Below are positions 46,293 to 53,301 of a DNA stretch of 64,000 nucleotides, one piece after another. Within the stretch, counting starts at the first letter, position 1, and every line of letters starts with the position of its first letter. The notes under the pieces were generated by a model. The model searched no databases. It saw nothing but the letters and a program-made list of their open reading frames with translations, and was not told the origin of the DNA. Both the position numbers and the translations under genes were made by a program. The stretch is from CASFRF01 sp031549345 (GTDB lineage Bacteria > Verrucomicrobiota > Lentisphaeria > Victivallales > Victivallaceae): positions 62,001 to 126,000 of the forward strand of contig JAVBPY010000009.1 of NCBI GenBank assembly GCA_031549345.1, read 5' to 3'.

Positions 46293-47042
46293 TCAGTATG
46301 CTCCACGCCCGGTGATGACCGCGGGAATGGTTTTCAGAAGAATCAGGACGTCCTTCCAAAAACTCTGGCTGCGAATGTACTCCTTATCGAGCAGAACCTG
46401 CTGCTTAAAAGGAATATCGCTGCGGCCGGAGATCTGCCAGGTGCACGTCAGCCCCGGACGGACTTGAAGGCGTTTCCGATCCTCCAGCGTGTACAAGTCA
46501 ACCTCTTGCGGGAGCGGCGGACGCGGCCCGACAAGACTCATGTCACCGATGAGGACGTTGATAATCTGCGGAAGCTCGTCAATGCTGTATTTGCGAATGA
46601 AACGCCCGCAACGCGTAATACGCGGATCGTTCTTCATCTTGAAAATCACACCGTCGCCCGACTCGTTCTGGCGATCCAAGGCCTTCCGGCGGGCGTCCGC
46701 GTCGATGTACATCGAACGGAACTTATAGAAATTGAAGTGACGCCCGTTGAAACCAACGCGCACCTGTCGATAAATCAACGGCCCGCGTGAATCTATCTTA
46801 ATCCAGAGAACCATAAAGAAAAGAAACGGAGAAAGGAGAACCAAAAGAGCCAAACTTCCCACAATATCAATAAAACGCTTCAGGAAATAAGAACTCTTGA
46901 TGGTGAACTCCCAGACACGAATCTTGAAAGCGGCCCGCGTCTTCTTGCCGGCCGCTCCCCGATTCAGGAGAAAATTCAACAACTCGTCGGACGCAACATC
47001 GTCCGGCGAAATCTTGATTCTCGTTGTCTTTTCACGCCTCAT
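46293..47042 (-). CDS. Initiating polyprenyl-phosphate sugar-1-phosphate transferase
   Basis: 249 aa, bacterial sugar transferase (short WbaP/PglC-like form) that starts the lipid-linked repeat unit on undecaprenyl phosphate. A single re-entrant helix (IVGSLALLVLLSPFLFFMVLW) is followed by RQVRVGFNGRHFNFYKFRSM, the catalytic Asp-Glu in YSIDELPQI, DMSLVGPRPPLP and RPGLTCTWQISGRSDIPF. A hydrophilic N-terminal extension of about 50 residues is of unknown role. One base separates the next ATG from its stop. Confidence 0.93.
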   Translation of the reverse strand: MRREKTTRIKISPDDVASDELLNFLLNRGAAGKKTRAAFKIRVWEFTIKSSYFLKRFIDIVGSLALLVLLSPFLFFMVLWIKIDSRGPLIYRQVRVGFNGRHFNFYKFRSMYIDADARRKALDRQNESGDGVIFKMKNDPRITRCGRFIRKYSIDELPQIINVLIGDMSLVGPRPPLPQEVDLYTLEDRKRLQVRPGLTCTWQISGRSDIPFKQQVLLDKEYIRSQSFWKDVLILLKTIPAVITGRGAY

Positions 47043-47068
47043 TGCGACACTACTCCAGATAAAAACAA

Positions 47069-47404
47069 TCAGGCGTTGCTCGCCACAACCGCAGCCTCGA
47101 CACTGTCGTAAATATCAAAGATGCGATGCGCCTTGGTGATCTCGAAAATCATCCGGGGCTTGTTCTTCAAATTGGCAAGCTTCAGCGTGCCCTTGAACTC
47201 ATTACAGCTCTTCAGACAGAAAACGATCACGCCAAGACCGGTACTGTCCAAATACTCAAGATTTTCCAGATCGAAAACAAAGCGGCGGTTGGTATTGAAA
47301 ACTTCCAGAAACGCGGTACGCAACGATTCCGCGCTCTCCGCGGAAAGGCGACCGACAATTTCCATAATCGCCACATGATTCTCGATTCGTGTTTTTACTT
47401 CCAT
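47069..47404 (-). CDS. STAS-domain anti-anti-sigma-factor-like protein, HsbA-like
   Basis: 111 aa, a stand-alone STAS domain (SpoIIAA/RsbV/HsbA type). The phosphorylation loop reads LEYLDSTGLGVIVF with S54, the residue phosphorylated by RsbW-like kinases and dephosphorylated by PP2C partners. AGAGGAG precedes the ATG. It is located immediately upstream of the initiating transferase in block 3, suggesting direct control of the polysaccharide machinery or its transcription. The switch enzyme is probably the regulator encoded at 32728-34314, 13 kb away on the other strand. No sigma or anti-sigma factor gene is in the window. Confidence 0.88.
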   Translation of the reverse strand: MEVKTRIENHVAIMEIVGRLSAESAESLRTAFLEVFNTNRRFVFDLENLEYLDSTGLGVIVFCLKSCNEFKGTLKLANLKNKPRMIFEITKAHRIFDIYDSVEAAVVASNA

Positions 47405-47446
47405 AATCGCAACTCCTCTTTACATTATGCTAAAATCGCATTGAAT

Positions 47447-49477
47447 TCATTGTTCATTTCCGGGCGCCGGAGGATTGGTTTCCGCGCGCCGACGTGCGAG
47501 GCACTCCTGCACAGCCGCAAGATCCGGCGCAATTTTTGCCGCGCGCTCCGCAAGGCGAAGCGCTTCGTCCTTGTTGCCGAGCGCCTCCTCCACTTCCGAC
47601 AAATTCACCAGAAGAAGAACCCAATCGGGCCTCTCTTTGAGGAGGTCGCGGTAGAGCGCCGCCGCATCCGCGTCGCGACCGCACACGGCCAGAAGGTAAG
47701 CCGAACGATAACGCGTCTCCAAGGTCTGCGGAAGCGTCTTGAGGACTTCCACCGAAGCCATGTATTCCTTTTCCGCCACGGCGCGGCGGCCCGAGTTTTC
47801 CGCGATCTTTCCACTCATAAAGTGGCGGCTGAACGCGGCCTCCGGCGTATCGCCCAGCGCGGGAAAAAGACCGCGCAATTCATCGTACTGCTTTGCGCGA
47901 AGCAAAAGATCCGCATAGCTCTGGAACAAAACGCGGTCTCCCGGGGCCTGGGCCCAAGCAAGGCGGAACTCCTTGAGCGCGTCGTTTGTCCGTTTAAGTT
48001 GGTCATAAGCGATCGCGCGCCCCAGGTGCGCCCCGGTATAATCCGGAGGCAACTTGGCGAAAAACATCAAACTTTCCTCCGGATTCCCGCCGCCGAGCAA
48101 GGCCTCGCCCATTGCAAGGTTCGCGAGGGCGCTGCTGGAATCGTCCGACAGAATGGTGGTGGCCAGTGAAATCATCTCCGTGTAATTGCGCTGCTGAGAG
48201 GCGCCGACGAGCATCACGTGCAACGCCACGGAACGTGTCGGCGATGGTTTTTGCGTAACGGAAAGAACAGCCGCCGCGACCTTCTGGGCATTAACCTGGT
48301 CATTTTTACGATAGTATTCAAAGAGAAGCGGGCGGAGAAGCTCGACAATGCGCGTCTGGGCCTCTTCGGTATTCAAAGACTTCTTCAACTCCAATACGGC
48401 GGGAGCAAGCTTGTCCGTATCCATCGCGGCGACCGTTCCGTACAAACGCATCAGGCGGTAAAAAGTGCGGGGCGCCCAACGCGGGCAAGCGTCCAGATAC
48501 GTGTTCATCTCGGGAAACTTTCCTTCAAGAAAACAAGCGGCGGCATTGAGGTAGTTGACCACTTCGATGTCGTGCCGCGTACGGGGCGAATAACGCGCTA
48601 TCAGCGCGGCGAGATCCTCTTTGCGGTTCAGTCCGGCATACGCTTCGCCCAGTGCGACGAAGCCAAGGAATTCATTCGGATGAAGCTGGGTGGAGGTTTC
48701 AAACCACTTGACCGAATCGGCGATGCGTCCGCGCGAAACATAAAAATCGCCGAGCCGAAACGCACCGAGCGCGGGAACAAGTTCCGCACAAGCAAGGTAT
48801 GCCTCCTCCGCCCCCTTATAATCGCCCAATTCATAGCATATCACGCCACGGTAATTCAGTGTTTTGCACTGCAAATAAAGCGGCAGATCCTTCAGGACGA
48901 CCTTATCGAAAAACTCCAAAGACTCCTTTCCCTTCCCGGCCCGGACGGCGCGGACACCATCCAGGTAATTCCCGACGGAGGGGGATTCTTCCCGGATCGC
49001 AACGAGGCTCTCTTCCGGCACATCCTCGTTCCGGGTAAGAATCGCGGCTTCCAGATAGATCGCCCGGGCGTTCAAAGGAAGATCGCCGCGCCGGAAATCC
49101 GCGCGAAGAACGGGAACGAGAGTTTCCGCCGCCCCCTGCAAGGACAGAATAGCGGCGTACCGGAGGCGAAGTTCGCGGTCCAGGGGAGCCAGAGCCGTCG
49201 CGCGGCTATAGCAATGTACGGCATCGGAAAGCTCGTAACGCTCCTCCGCGATCGTGGCGAGCATCCGGTAAGCCTGCTCGTTCGCGGCGTCTTTTCGCAC
49301 AATAGCAATCAGGAGGGGCCGCGCCTGCTTGTAATCGCGCGCCGCGAAAAACCGCTGCGCGCTTTCCATGCGGGCCGTTTCCTTACGGTGTTTAAGCATG
49401 AAGTAGCCGATTCCCGCCGCAGTAAAGAGCGAGACCAACAACATCAGGCATAAAAGAAGAATTTTTATCTTTTTCAA
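47447..49477 (-). CDS. Membrane-anchored TPR-repeat protein
   Basis: 676 aa beginning at TTG (AAGG about 11 nt upstream). An N-terminal uncleaved-looking anchor (KILLLCLMLLVSLFTAAGIGYFML) is followed by tetratricopeptide-type helical repeats throughout, for example ANEQAYRMLATIAEERYELSDAV and GAHLGRAIAYDQLKRTNDALKEF, down to a final LLVNLSEVEEALGNKDEAL. It faces the periplasm. Such TPR scaffolds accompany exopolysaccharide export systems (PelE, BcsC or EPS-associated TPR proteins). It lies 42 nt upstream of the STAS gene, first gene of block 3. Confidence 0.8.
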   Translation of the reverse strand: MKKIKILLLCLMLLVSLFTAAGIGYFMLKHRKETARMESAQRFFAARDYKQARPLLIAIVRKDAANEQAYRMLATIAEERYELSDAVHCYSRATALAPLDRELRLRYAAILSLQGAAETLVPVLRADFRRGDLPLNARAIYLEAAILTRNEDVPEESLVAIREESPSVGNYLDGVRAVRAGKGKESLEFFDKVVLKDLPLYLQCKTLNYRGVICYELGDYKGAEEAYLACAELVPALGAFRLGDFYVSRGRIADSVKWFETSTQLHPNEFLGFVALGEAYAGLNRKEDLAALIARYSPRTRHDIEVVNYLNAAACFLEGKFPEMNTYLDACPRWAPRTFYRLMRLYGTVAAMDTDKLAPAVLELKKSLNTEEAQTRIVELLRPLLFEYYRKNDQVNAQKVAAAVLSVTQKPSPTRSVALHVMLVGASQQRNYTEMISLATTILSDDSSSALANLAMGEALLGGGNPEESLMFFAKLPPDYTGAHLGRAIAYDQLKRTNDALKEFRLAWAQAPGDRVLFQSYADLLLRAKQYDELRGLFPALGDTPEAAFSRHFMSGKIAENSGRRAVAEKEYMASVEVLKTLPQTLETRYRSAYLLAVCGRDADAAALYRDLLKERPDWVLLLVNLSEVEEALGNKDEALRLAERAAKIAPDLAAVQECLARRRAETNPPAPGNEQ

Positions 49478-49506
49478 AGCAAAACCAGCCTTACCTCATA
49501 AAAACG

Positions 49507-49534
49507 TCAATACAAGTGCACACAAAGCCAACAA
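49507..49534 (-). promoter_or_regulatory. Candidate promoter of polysaccharide block 3
   Basis: Minus strand TTGTTG (49534-49529), 16-bp spacer, TATTGA (49512-49507). It lies 30-57 bases upstream of the TPR gene start at 49477, in an AT-rich gap that otherwise contains no gene. Confidence 0.4.
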
Positions 49535-49623
49535 TGAACCCTATTTAATGTACTGCTGTTTCGTCTTTTTTCAACAACCGTATCTATCTTTTGTATAAAA
49601 AACACTCATTTTACAGCAAATTC

Positions 49624-49673
49624 CCTGCCGAAGCGGAGCAAGTCGGGACATTCCCGGCAATCCCCCCGGCAGG
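49624..49673. repeat. Two-level inverted repeat in the 207-base gap
   Basis: Outer arms CCTGCCG (49624-49630) and CGGCAGG (49667-49673) enclose an inner hairpin CGGGA (49644-49648)/TCCCG (49652-49656). It lies just past the stop of the lipoprotein gene at 49685, so it may be an RNA 3'-end structure for the cls-lipoprotein transcript. There is no T-run directly after the stem; the downstream sequence is AT-rich. Nothing else is seen in 49535-49623. Confidence 0.45.
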
Positions 49674-49684
49674 CACAAGGAAAA

Positions 49685-50713
49685 TCAGCGAACCTTGAAG
49701 CGTTTTTCAACAACATCGAAGAATATATTCGCTTTGTTTTCTTCGAACCATGCGAGCATTTTCTTCGCATCCGCGCTTTGTCCGGTAAAGGCGACGAGAC
49801 GGCCGCGAAGATTTCCCCCGTCCCAATGCATAGCATCATCGCCCGGTGAAACGGCGACGTAACGAATCAATGCGCCGAGAGCCTCCACATTACCGCGTTC
49901 GGCGGCACGAAGCGCATATTGATTGCGTTCCCAGGGCTGGCTGTAGCGGTGCCCTTCCCACGCGCGGTTGCTGATTGCGGTCAGATCCACATTCGCAAAA
50001 CCTTGAACCGCGGCAAAAAGCTGTGACATGTTGTTCACGGTTTCGTAAGCGTGAATCACCTCTTTTTCCTCCTCCGCGGTCAGGCGGAGCTGCGGTATGG
50101 CCTGCGCAATCTCCCAACCGCTGTTGCCATTTTTGAGCATGCCCAGAATTGTCGCCTTGGCCTCGTTGGCCCATCCCCGCGCAACAATGACACTCAAAAG
50201 GCGCGGATTGCCCGCCAGGGATTTGAGAAGAAGGTCCTTATCGTCGTCGTTCACCAAGGCCGGGAGCGCGTAGGTCAGGTGATAAAATCCGGCGTCCGAA
50301 ACAAAGGGCAGAAGAAGCGCCAGATGCCCGGGCCCGATGCTTTTAAGCAGGGTAACTTGCGGATCGGTAGGCGAATAGGCATTTTGCCCCATGGAAGCGA
50401 TTTTGATCCGGTTTAAAAAACGGAGAATGGCCGCATCGTCCGCCCCCGTCTTCAGCGGCTCGATTTTCGCAAGGAGTGCGGCGCTCCCCGTATTCCCCGG
50501 GCGCGACAAACCTGTAAGAGCGCCGCCGGAAGGGAGCTCGTTTTGTCTTTGCAGTTTTTCCGCGATGGCGGTGAGCTGGCGGTTGGTTTCGGCCAATTCC
50601 TTCGTCAGAGCCTCGTATTGTTCCGGCGCAGGCTGGGGCGAAGGAAAAGAGATGATGCATCCGTTCAACAAAACGAGTGCTCCGGCAAGAGAACTTCCAA
50701 TAATAACTTTCAT
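49685..50713 (-). CDS. Lipoprotein of unknown function, paralogue of 50710-51702
   Basis: 342 aa. Signal peptide II ends LVLLNGC. A short coiled-coil segment (EQYEALTKELAETNRQL) is followed by a helical region with IGPGHLALLLPFV and WEGHRYSQPWERNQYALRAAERGN, suggesting HEAT/ankyrin-like helical pairs. The upstream gene product has the same layout and corresponding phrases, so the two arose by duplication. No catalytic motif recognised. Its ATG overlaps the upstream stop by 4 nt. Confidence 0.75.
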   Translation of the reverse strand: MKVIIGSSLAGALVLLNGCIISFPSPQPAPEQYEALTKELAETNRQLTAIAEKLQRQNELPSGGALTGLSRPGNTGSAALLAKIEPLKTGADDAAILRFLNRIKIASMGQNAYSPTDPQVTLLKSIGPGHLALLLPFVSDAGFYHLTYALPALVNDDDKDLLLKSLAGNPRLLSVIVARGWANEAKATILGMLKNGNSGWEIAQAIPQLRLTAEEEKEVIHAYETVNNMSQLFAAVQGFANVDLTAISNRAWEGHRYSQPWERNQYALRAAERGNVEALGALIRYVAVSPGDDAMHWDGGNLRGRLVAFTGQSADAKKMLAWFEENKANIFFDVVEKRFKVR

Positions 50714-51702
50714 CTTACAATCAGCTCCCGGGGTACGATGAATTGTTGTTTTTCAGGCGAATAGACAAGTTTATCCTGGTGTTTACACATGTTCAGCAAT
50801 GTGGCGTTCCAGTCGTTCATGTAAAAAGCCGGAGTGAAGTTGGCGCGGAAATAGGTGTTTTTCTTACGGAATTCCGGGTCGTCGCGCCATTTGCAAAGCA
50901 TGAAGTTCAATGCCTCGCGGTTCCCCATTTGTACGCCGGAGTAGCCAAGGGATACTCGATCCTGCTCCGTCCCGTTCTTCATGCGATATTCCCACGCGCG
51001 GGCAAAAAGAGCCTGTCCGTCAATCTCCGGAAACCGGACCAAAATCGGCCCCAGGAAAGAGAAGCGCACACTGTTTACGAAGCACTCGGAGAAATACGCT
51101 CGGTCTTCCGGCGTTGTGATATACTCCCGCAACGAACTTTCCAGTGCGCGGATCTCCCCCTTTTCCTCTTTAAACGCGGCGAGAACGCGGGGTTTAAGCT
51201 CTTCGGGAGTCGCCCAAAATTTGACGTAGGGGTAGAGCCGCGGGTATTTCGGCAGGAGGCGCAACATTTCATCCTTGTCCTCCGGTCCAATTAACTGCGG
51301 AAACGCAATCCGCATCCCCGGAGCGAGTTTTCCATGTCCGATAAAACGGGCAAGAACCGGAATGTGCCCTCGGCCGATCTTGAGGATATACGGGGCGGCG
51401 CCCATCTGCGTGGATGTATCCGTAACGTCCCGGAGAGCCCGTTCGATGGAACGCATGTATGCTTCCAGTTCGGCATCGGTCGCGCCGGGCGCGGGAGCCG
51501 GAATAAGGGCAAGGCGCATGTCGGGCGTGGTGTGCCGCTCAATGTCCTTGTCCAGCTGCGCGTTGATTTCACGCAACGTCCCATTGGCGATGCGGAGTTG
51601 AGCGGTCAGAATATCCAGCCCCGGGTCCGACGTATGAAAACATCCCCCCAGTAAAATCAGGGATGCACAGCACACGGACGGCAACCAAGTTTTCGTTTTC
51701 AT
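50710..51702 (-). CDS. Lipoprotein of unknown function, paralogue of 49685-50713
   Basis: 330 aa. Signal peptide II with SLILLGGC lipobox. Short coil near residues 30-55 (LTAQLRIANGTLREINAQL), then a helical domain with ILKIGRGHIPVLARFI and ARAWEYRMKNGTEQDRVSLGYSGVQMGNREALNFML, parallel to the downstream paralogue. It starts 18 nt after the cls stop, so a cls-lipoprotein-lipoprotein operon from the promoter at 53218-53245 is likely. Function unknown; an envelope role is inferred from lipidation and the company of cardiolipin synthase. Confidence 0.75.
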   Translation of the reverse strand: MKTKTWLPSVCCASLILLGGCFHTSDPGLDILTAQLRIANGTLREINAQLDKDIERHTTPDMRLALIPAPAPGATDAELEAYMRSIERALRDVTDTSTQMGAAPYILKIGRGHIPVLARFIGHGKLAPGMRIAFPQLIGPEDKDEMLRLLPKYPRLYPYVKFWATPEELKPRVLAAFKEEKGEIRALESSLREYITTPEDRAYFSECFVNSVRFSFLGPILVRFPEIDGQALFARAWEYRMKNGTEQDRVSLGYSGVQMGNREALNFMLCKWRDDPEFRKKNTYFRANFTPAFYMNDWNATLLNMCKHQDKLVYSPEKQQFIVPRELIVR

Positions 51703-51720
51703 AAATTCCTTTCCGTCCGG

Positions 51721-53208
51721 TTATAGAATAGGGGTCAACAATGCGCAAACATTTTCCAGAACCCGCCGCAAAAGAGGCTTCCGTCGCTCTTCCTCCAACG
51801 AAATCGGCTCCGAATGAGCGAGTTCGGCTTGGAACTGGCTTCGCATGGTCTTAACAAACATTCCACCTTCAAAGCAAAAATCAAGCTCAAAATTCAACCG
51901 GAAGCTGCGGCTGTCGCAATTGCTCGATCCCATAAATCCCCACTCCTCATCCATAAGAAGGGCTTTTATGTGCGAAAAAACGCCCTCTTTACGGTATAAT
52001 TTAACACCGGCTTCGAGAAGTTGCAAATAAAAGTTTTGCGCCGCCCAATCCACAAAGAAATGGTTGTTGTTCGCCGGAACCACAATACGCACATCCACCC
52101 CCCGCGCGGCAGCAAGGCAAAGAAGGCGGATGTACTCCGCGCCGGGAACAAAGTAGGGCGTCATAATCCACAAGGAGCGCCGCGCCGACACGGCGGCGGT
52201 GAAAAAAAGCTGCTTCGTCCCCTCGAAATTGCTCCCCGGCCCGCCGGCGAGGACGCGAACCGTGTCGTCCCCTTCCCTGGAAGGGATGGGAAAATCGTGC
52301 ACGCTGATCCCCGTGAGCCAGCGTCCGCGTGTGGTGTACGCCCAATCCAGAAGGAACGAGCGCGTGAAATGCACCACCGCGGGCCCTTCCAGGCGGCAAT
52401 GCAAATCATGGATGTGGCGGCTGGCGGGGACATGGGTCAGAAGTTCGTTCTCCTCCGAAATATTGATCCCCCCGGAGTAGGCGATGCGACCATCCACCAG
52501 GAGCAGTTTCCGGTGGTTGCGGAGCTGAAAGCGCCACGGGGCAAGGAGGTTGAACGGCGAAAATGCGCGAATCCTGAAATTCTTCTTCCGCCGCCAGAGG
52601 CGAATGCGGAAATAGTGCGAAAAATAGGATTTCAAACTCCCGAAACTATCGAAAATAACCTTGACATCCACCCCTTCGTCCGCCTTGGCCTCCAATGCAT
52701 TCATAAATGCCCGCCCGCTGTGGTCGCTCATCAGGATAAACGACTGCATCCGTATGCAGTGGCGCGCGTTCCGTATGTCTTCAAGCATGCGCGGGTATGC
52801 GGTAACGCCGTCGCACAGCATTTCGAGGCGGTTGCCTGTGGTTATGGGAGCGTCCGGAAAAAGATTGTCGAGCGTCCGGTTCTGCTCCTTCCGACAAAGC
52901 GCCTCCGGCGGCTGAAAGGAGGACATGGCGTCCTCCAGCGCGGCAAACCGCGCGCCGAGTTCCGCACCGGGGTTCTTCCGAATCGCATCCTGAAGGCGCA
53001 TGATTTTCCGGCGGCTGTGTCCCAAACGAACGATGCCGAATAAAAGATAACCCACCACGCCGAAAACAGGGATAAGAAGGACGGCGAGAAGCCAAAACGC
53101 GGCTTCGCCCGGCTCGCGGTGTTTTGTAATGAGAATATGCAGACCGATGGCAGTGTGCATGACAAGGTATATACTGCTTAAAACCCAACTGTATTCGTAC
53201 CATTCCAT
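51721..53208 (-). CDS. cls: Cardiolipin synthase
   Basis: 495 aa phospholipase-D-superfamily enzyme that joins two phosphatidylglycerols (or PG and another lipid) to make cardiolipin. Two N-terminal helices (WVLSSIYLVMHTAIGLHILI and WLLAVLLIPVFGVVGYLLFG) match ClsA. Two HKD motifs are intact: HRKLLLVDGRIAYSGG and HIKALLMDEEWGFMGSSN. The start at 53208 is needed for helix 1, yet it lies only about 3 nt after the predicted transcription start. Divergent from recC with 93 bp between starts. Confidence 0.94.
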   Translation of the reverse strand: MEWYEYSWVLSSIYLVMHTAIGLHILITKHREPGEAAFWLLAVLLIPVFGVVGYLLFGIVRLGHSRRKIMRLQDAIRKNPGAELGARFAALEDAMSSFQPPEALCRKEQNRTLDNLFPDAPITTGNRLEMLCDGVTAYPRMLEDIRNARHCIRMQSFILMSDHSGRAFMNALEAKADEGVDVKVIFDSFGSLKSYFSHYFRIRLWRRKKNFRIRAFSPFNLLAPWRFQLRNHRKLLLVDGRIAYSGGINISEENELLTHVPASRHIHDLHCRLEGPAVVHFTRSFLLDWAYTTRGRWLTGISVHDFPIPSREGDDTVRVLAGGPGSNFEGTKQLFFTAAVSARRSLWIMTPYFVPGAEYIRLLCLAAARGVDVRIVVPANNNHFFVDWAAQNFYLQLLEAGVKLYRKEGVFSHIKALLMDEEWGFMGSSNCDSRSFRLNFELDFCFEGGMFVKTMRSQFQAELAHSEPISLEEERRKPLLRRVLENVCALLTPIL

Positions 53209-53217
53209 AGTAGATAT

Positions 53218-53245
53218 AGTATAGCGTACGGGCGAAATATGTCAA
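53218..53245 (-). promoter_or_regulatory. Promoter of the cls operon
   Basis: Minus strand TTGACA (53245-53240, perfect -35), 16-bp spacer, TATACT (53223-53218). The predicted start falls around 53211, implying a leader of only a few bases before the ATG at 53208. Confidence 0.75.
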
Positions 53246-53264
53246 GCTTTTCCACCTTATTCGG

Positions 53265-53292
53265 TTGACTTTTGTTGAAAAACGGTTATCCT
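53265..53292 (+). promoter_or_regulatory. Candidate promoter of recCBD
   Basis: TTGACT (53265-53270), 16-bp spacer, TATCCT (53287-53292). The start would fall near 53299, almost at the recC ATG (53302). No Shine-Dalgarno sequence is visible before that ATG. Confidence 0.5.
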
Positions 53293-53301
53293 ACATCTAC
53301 G

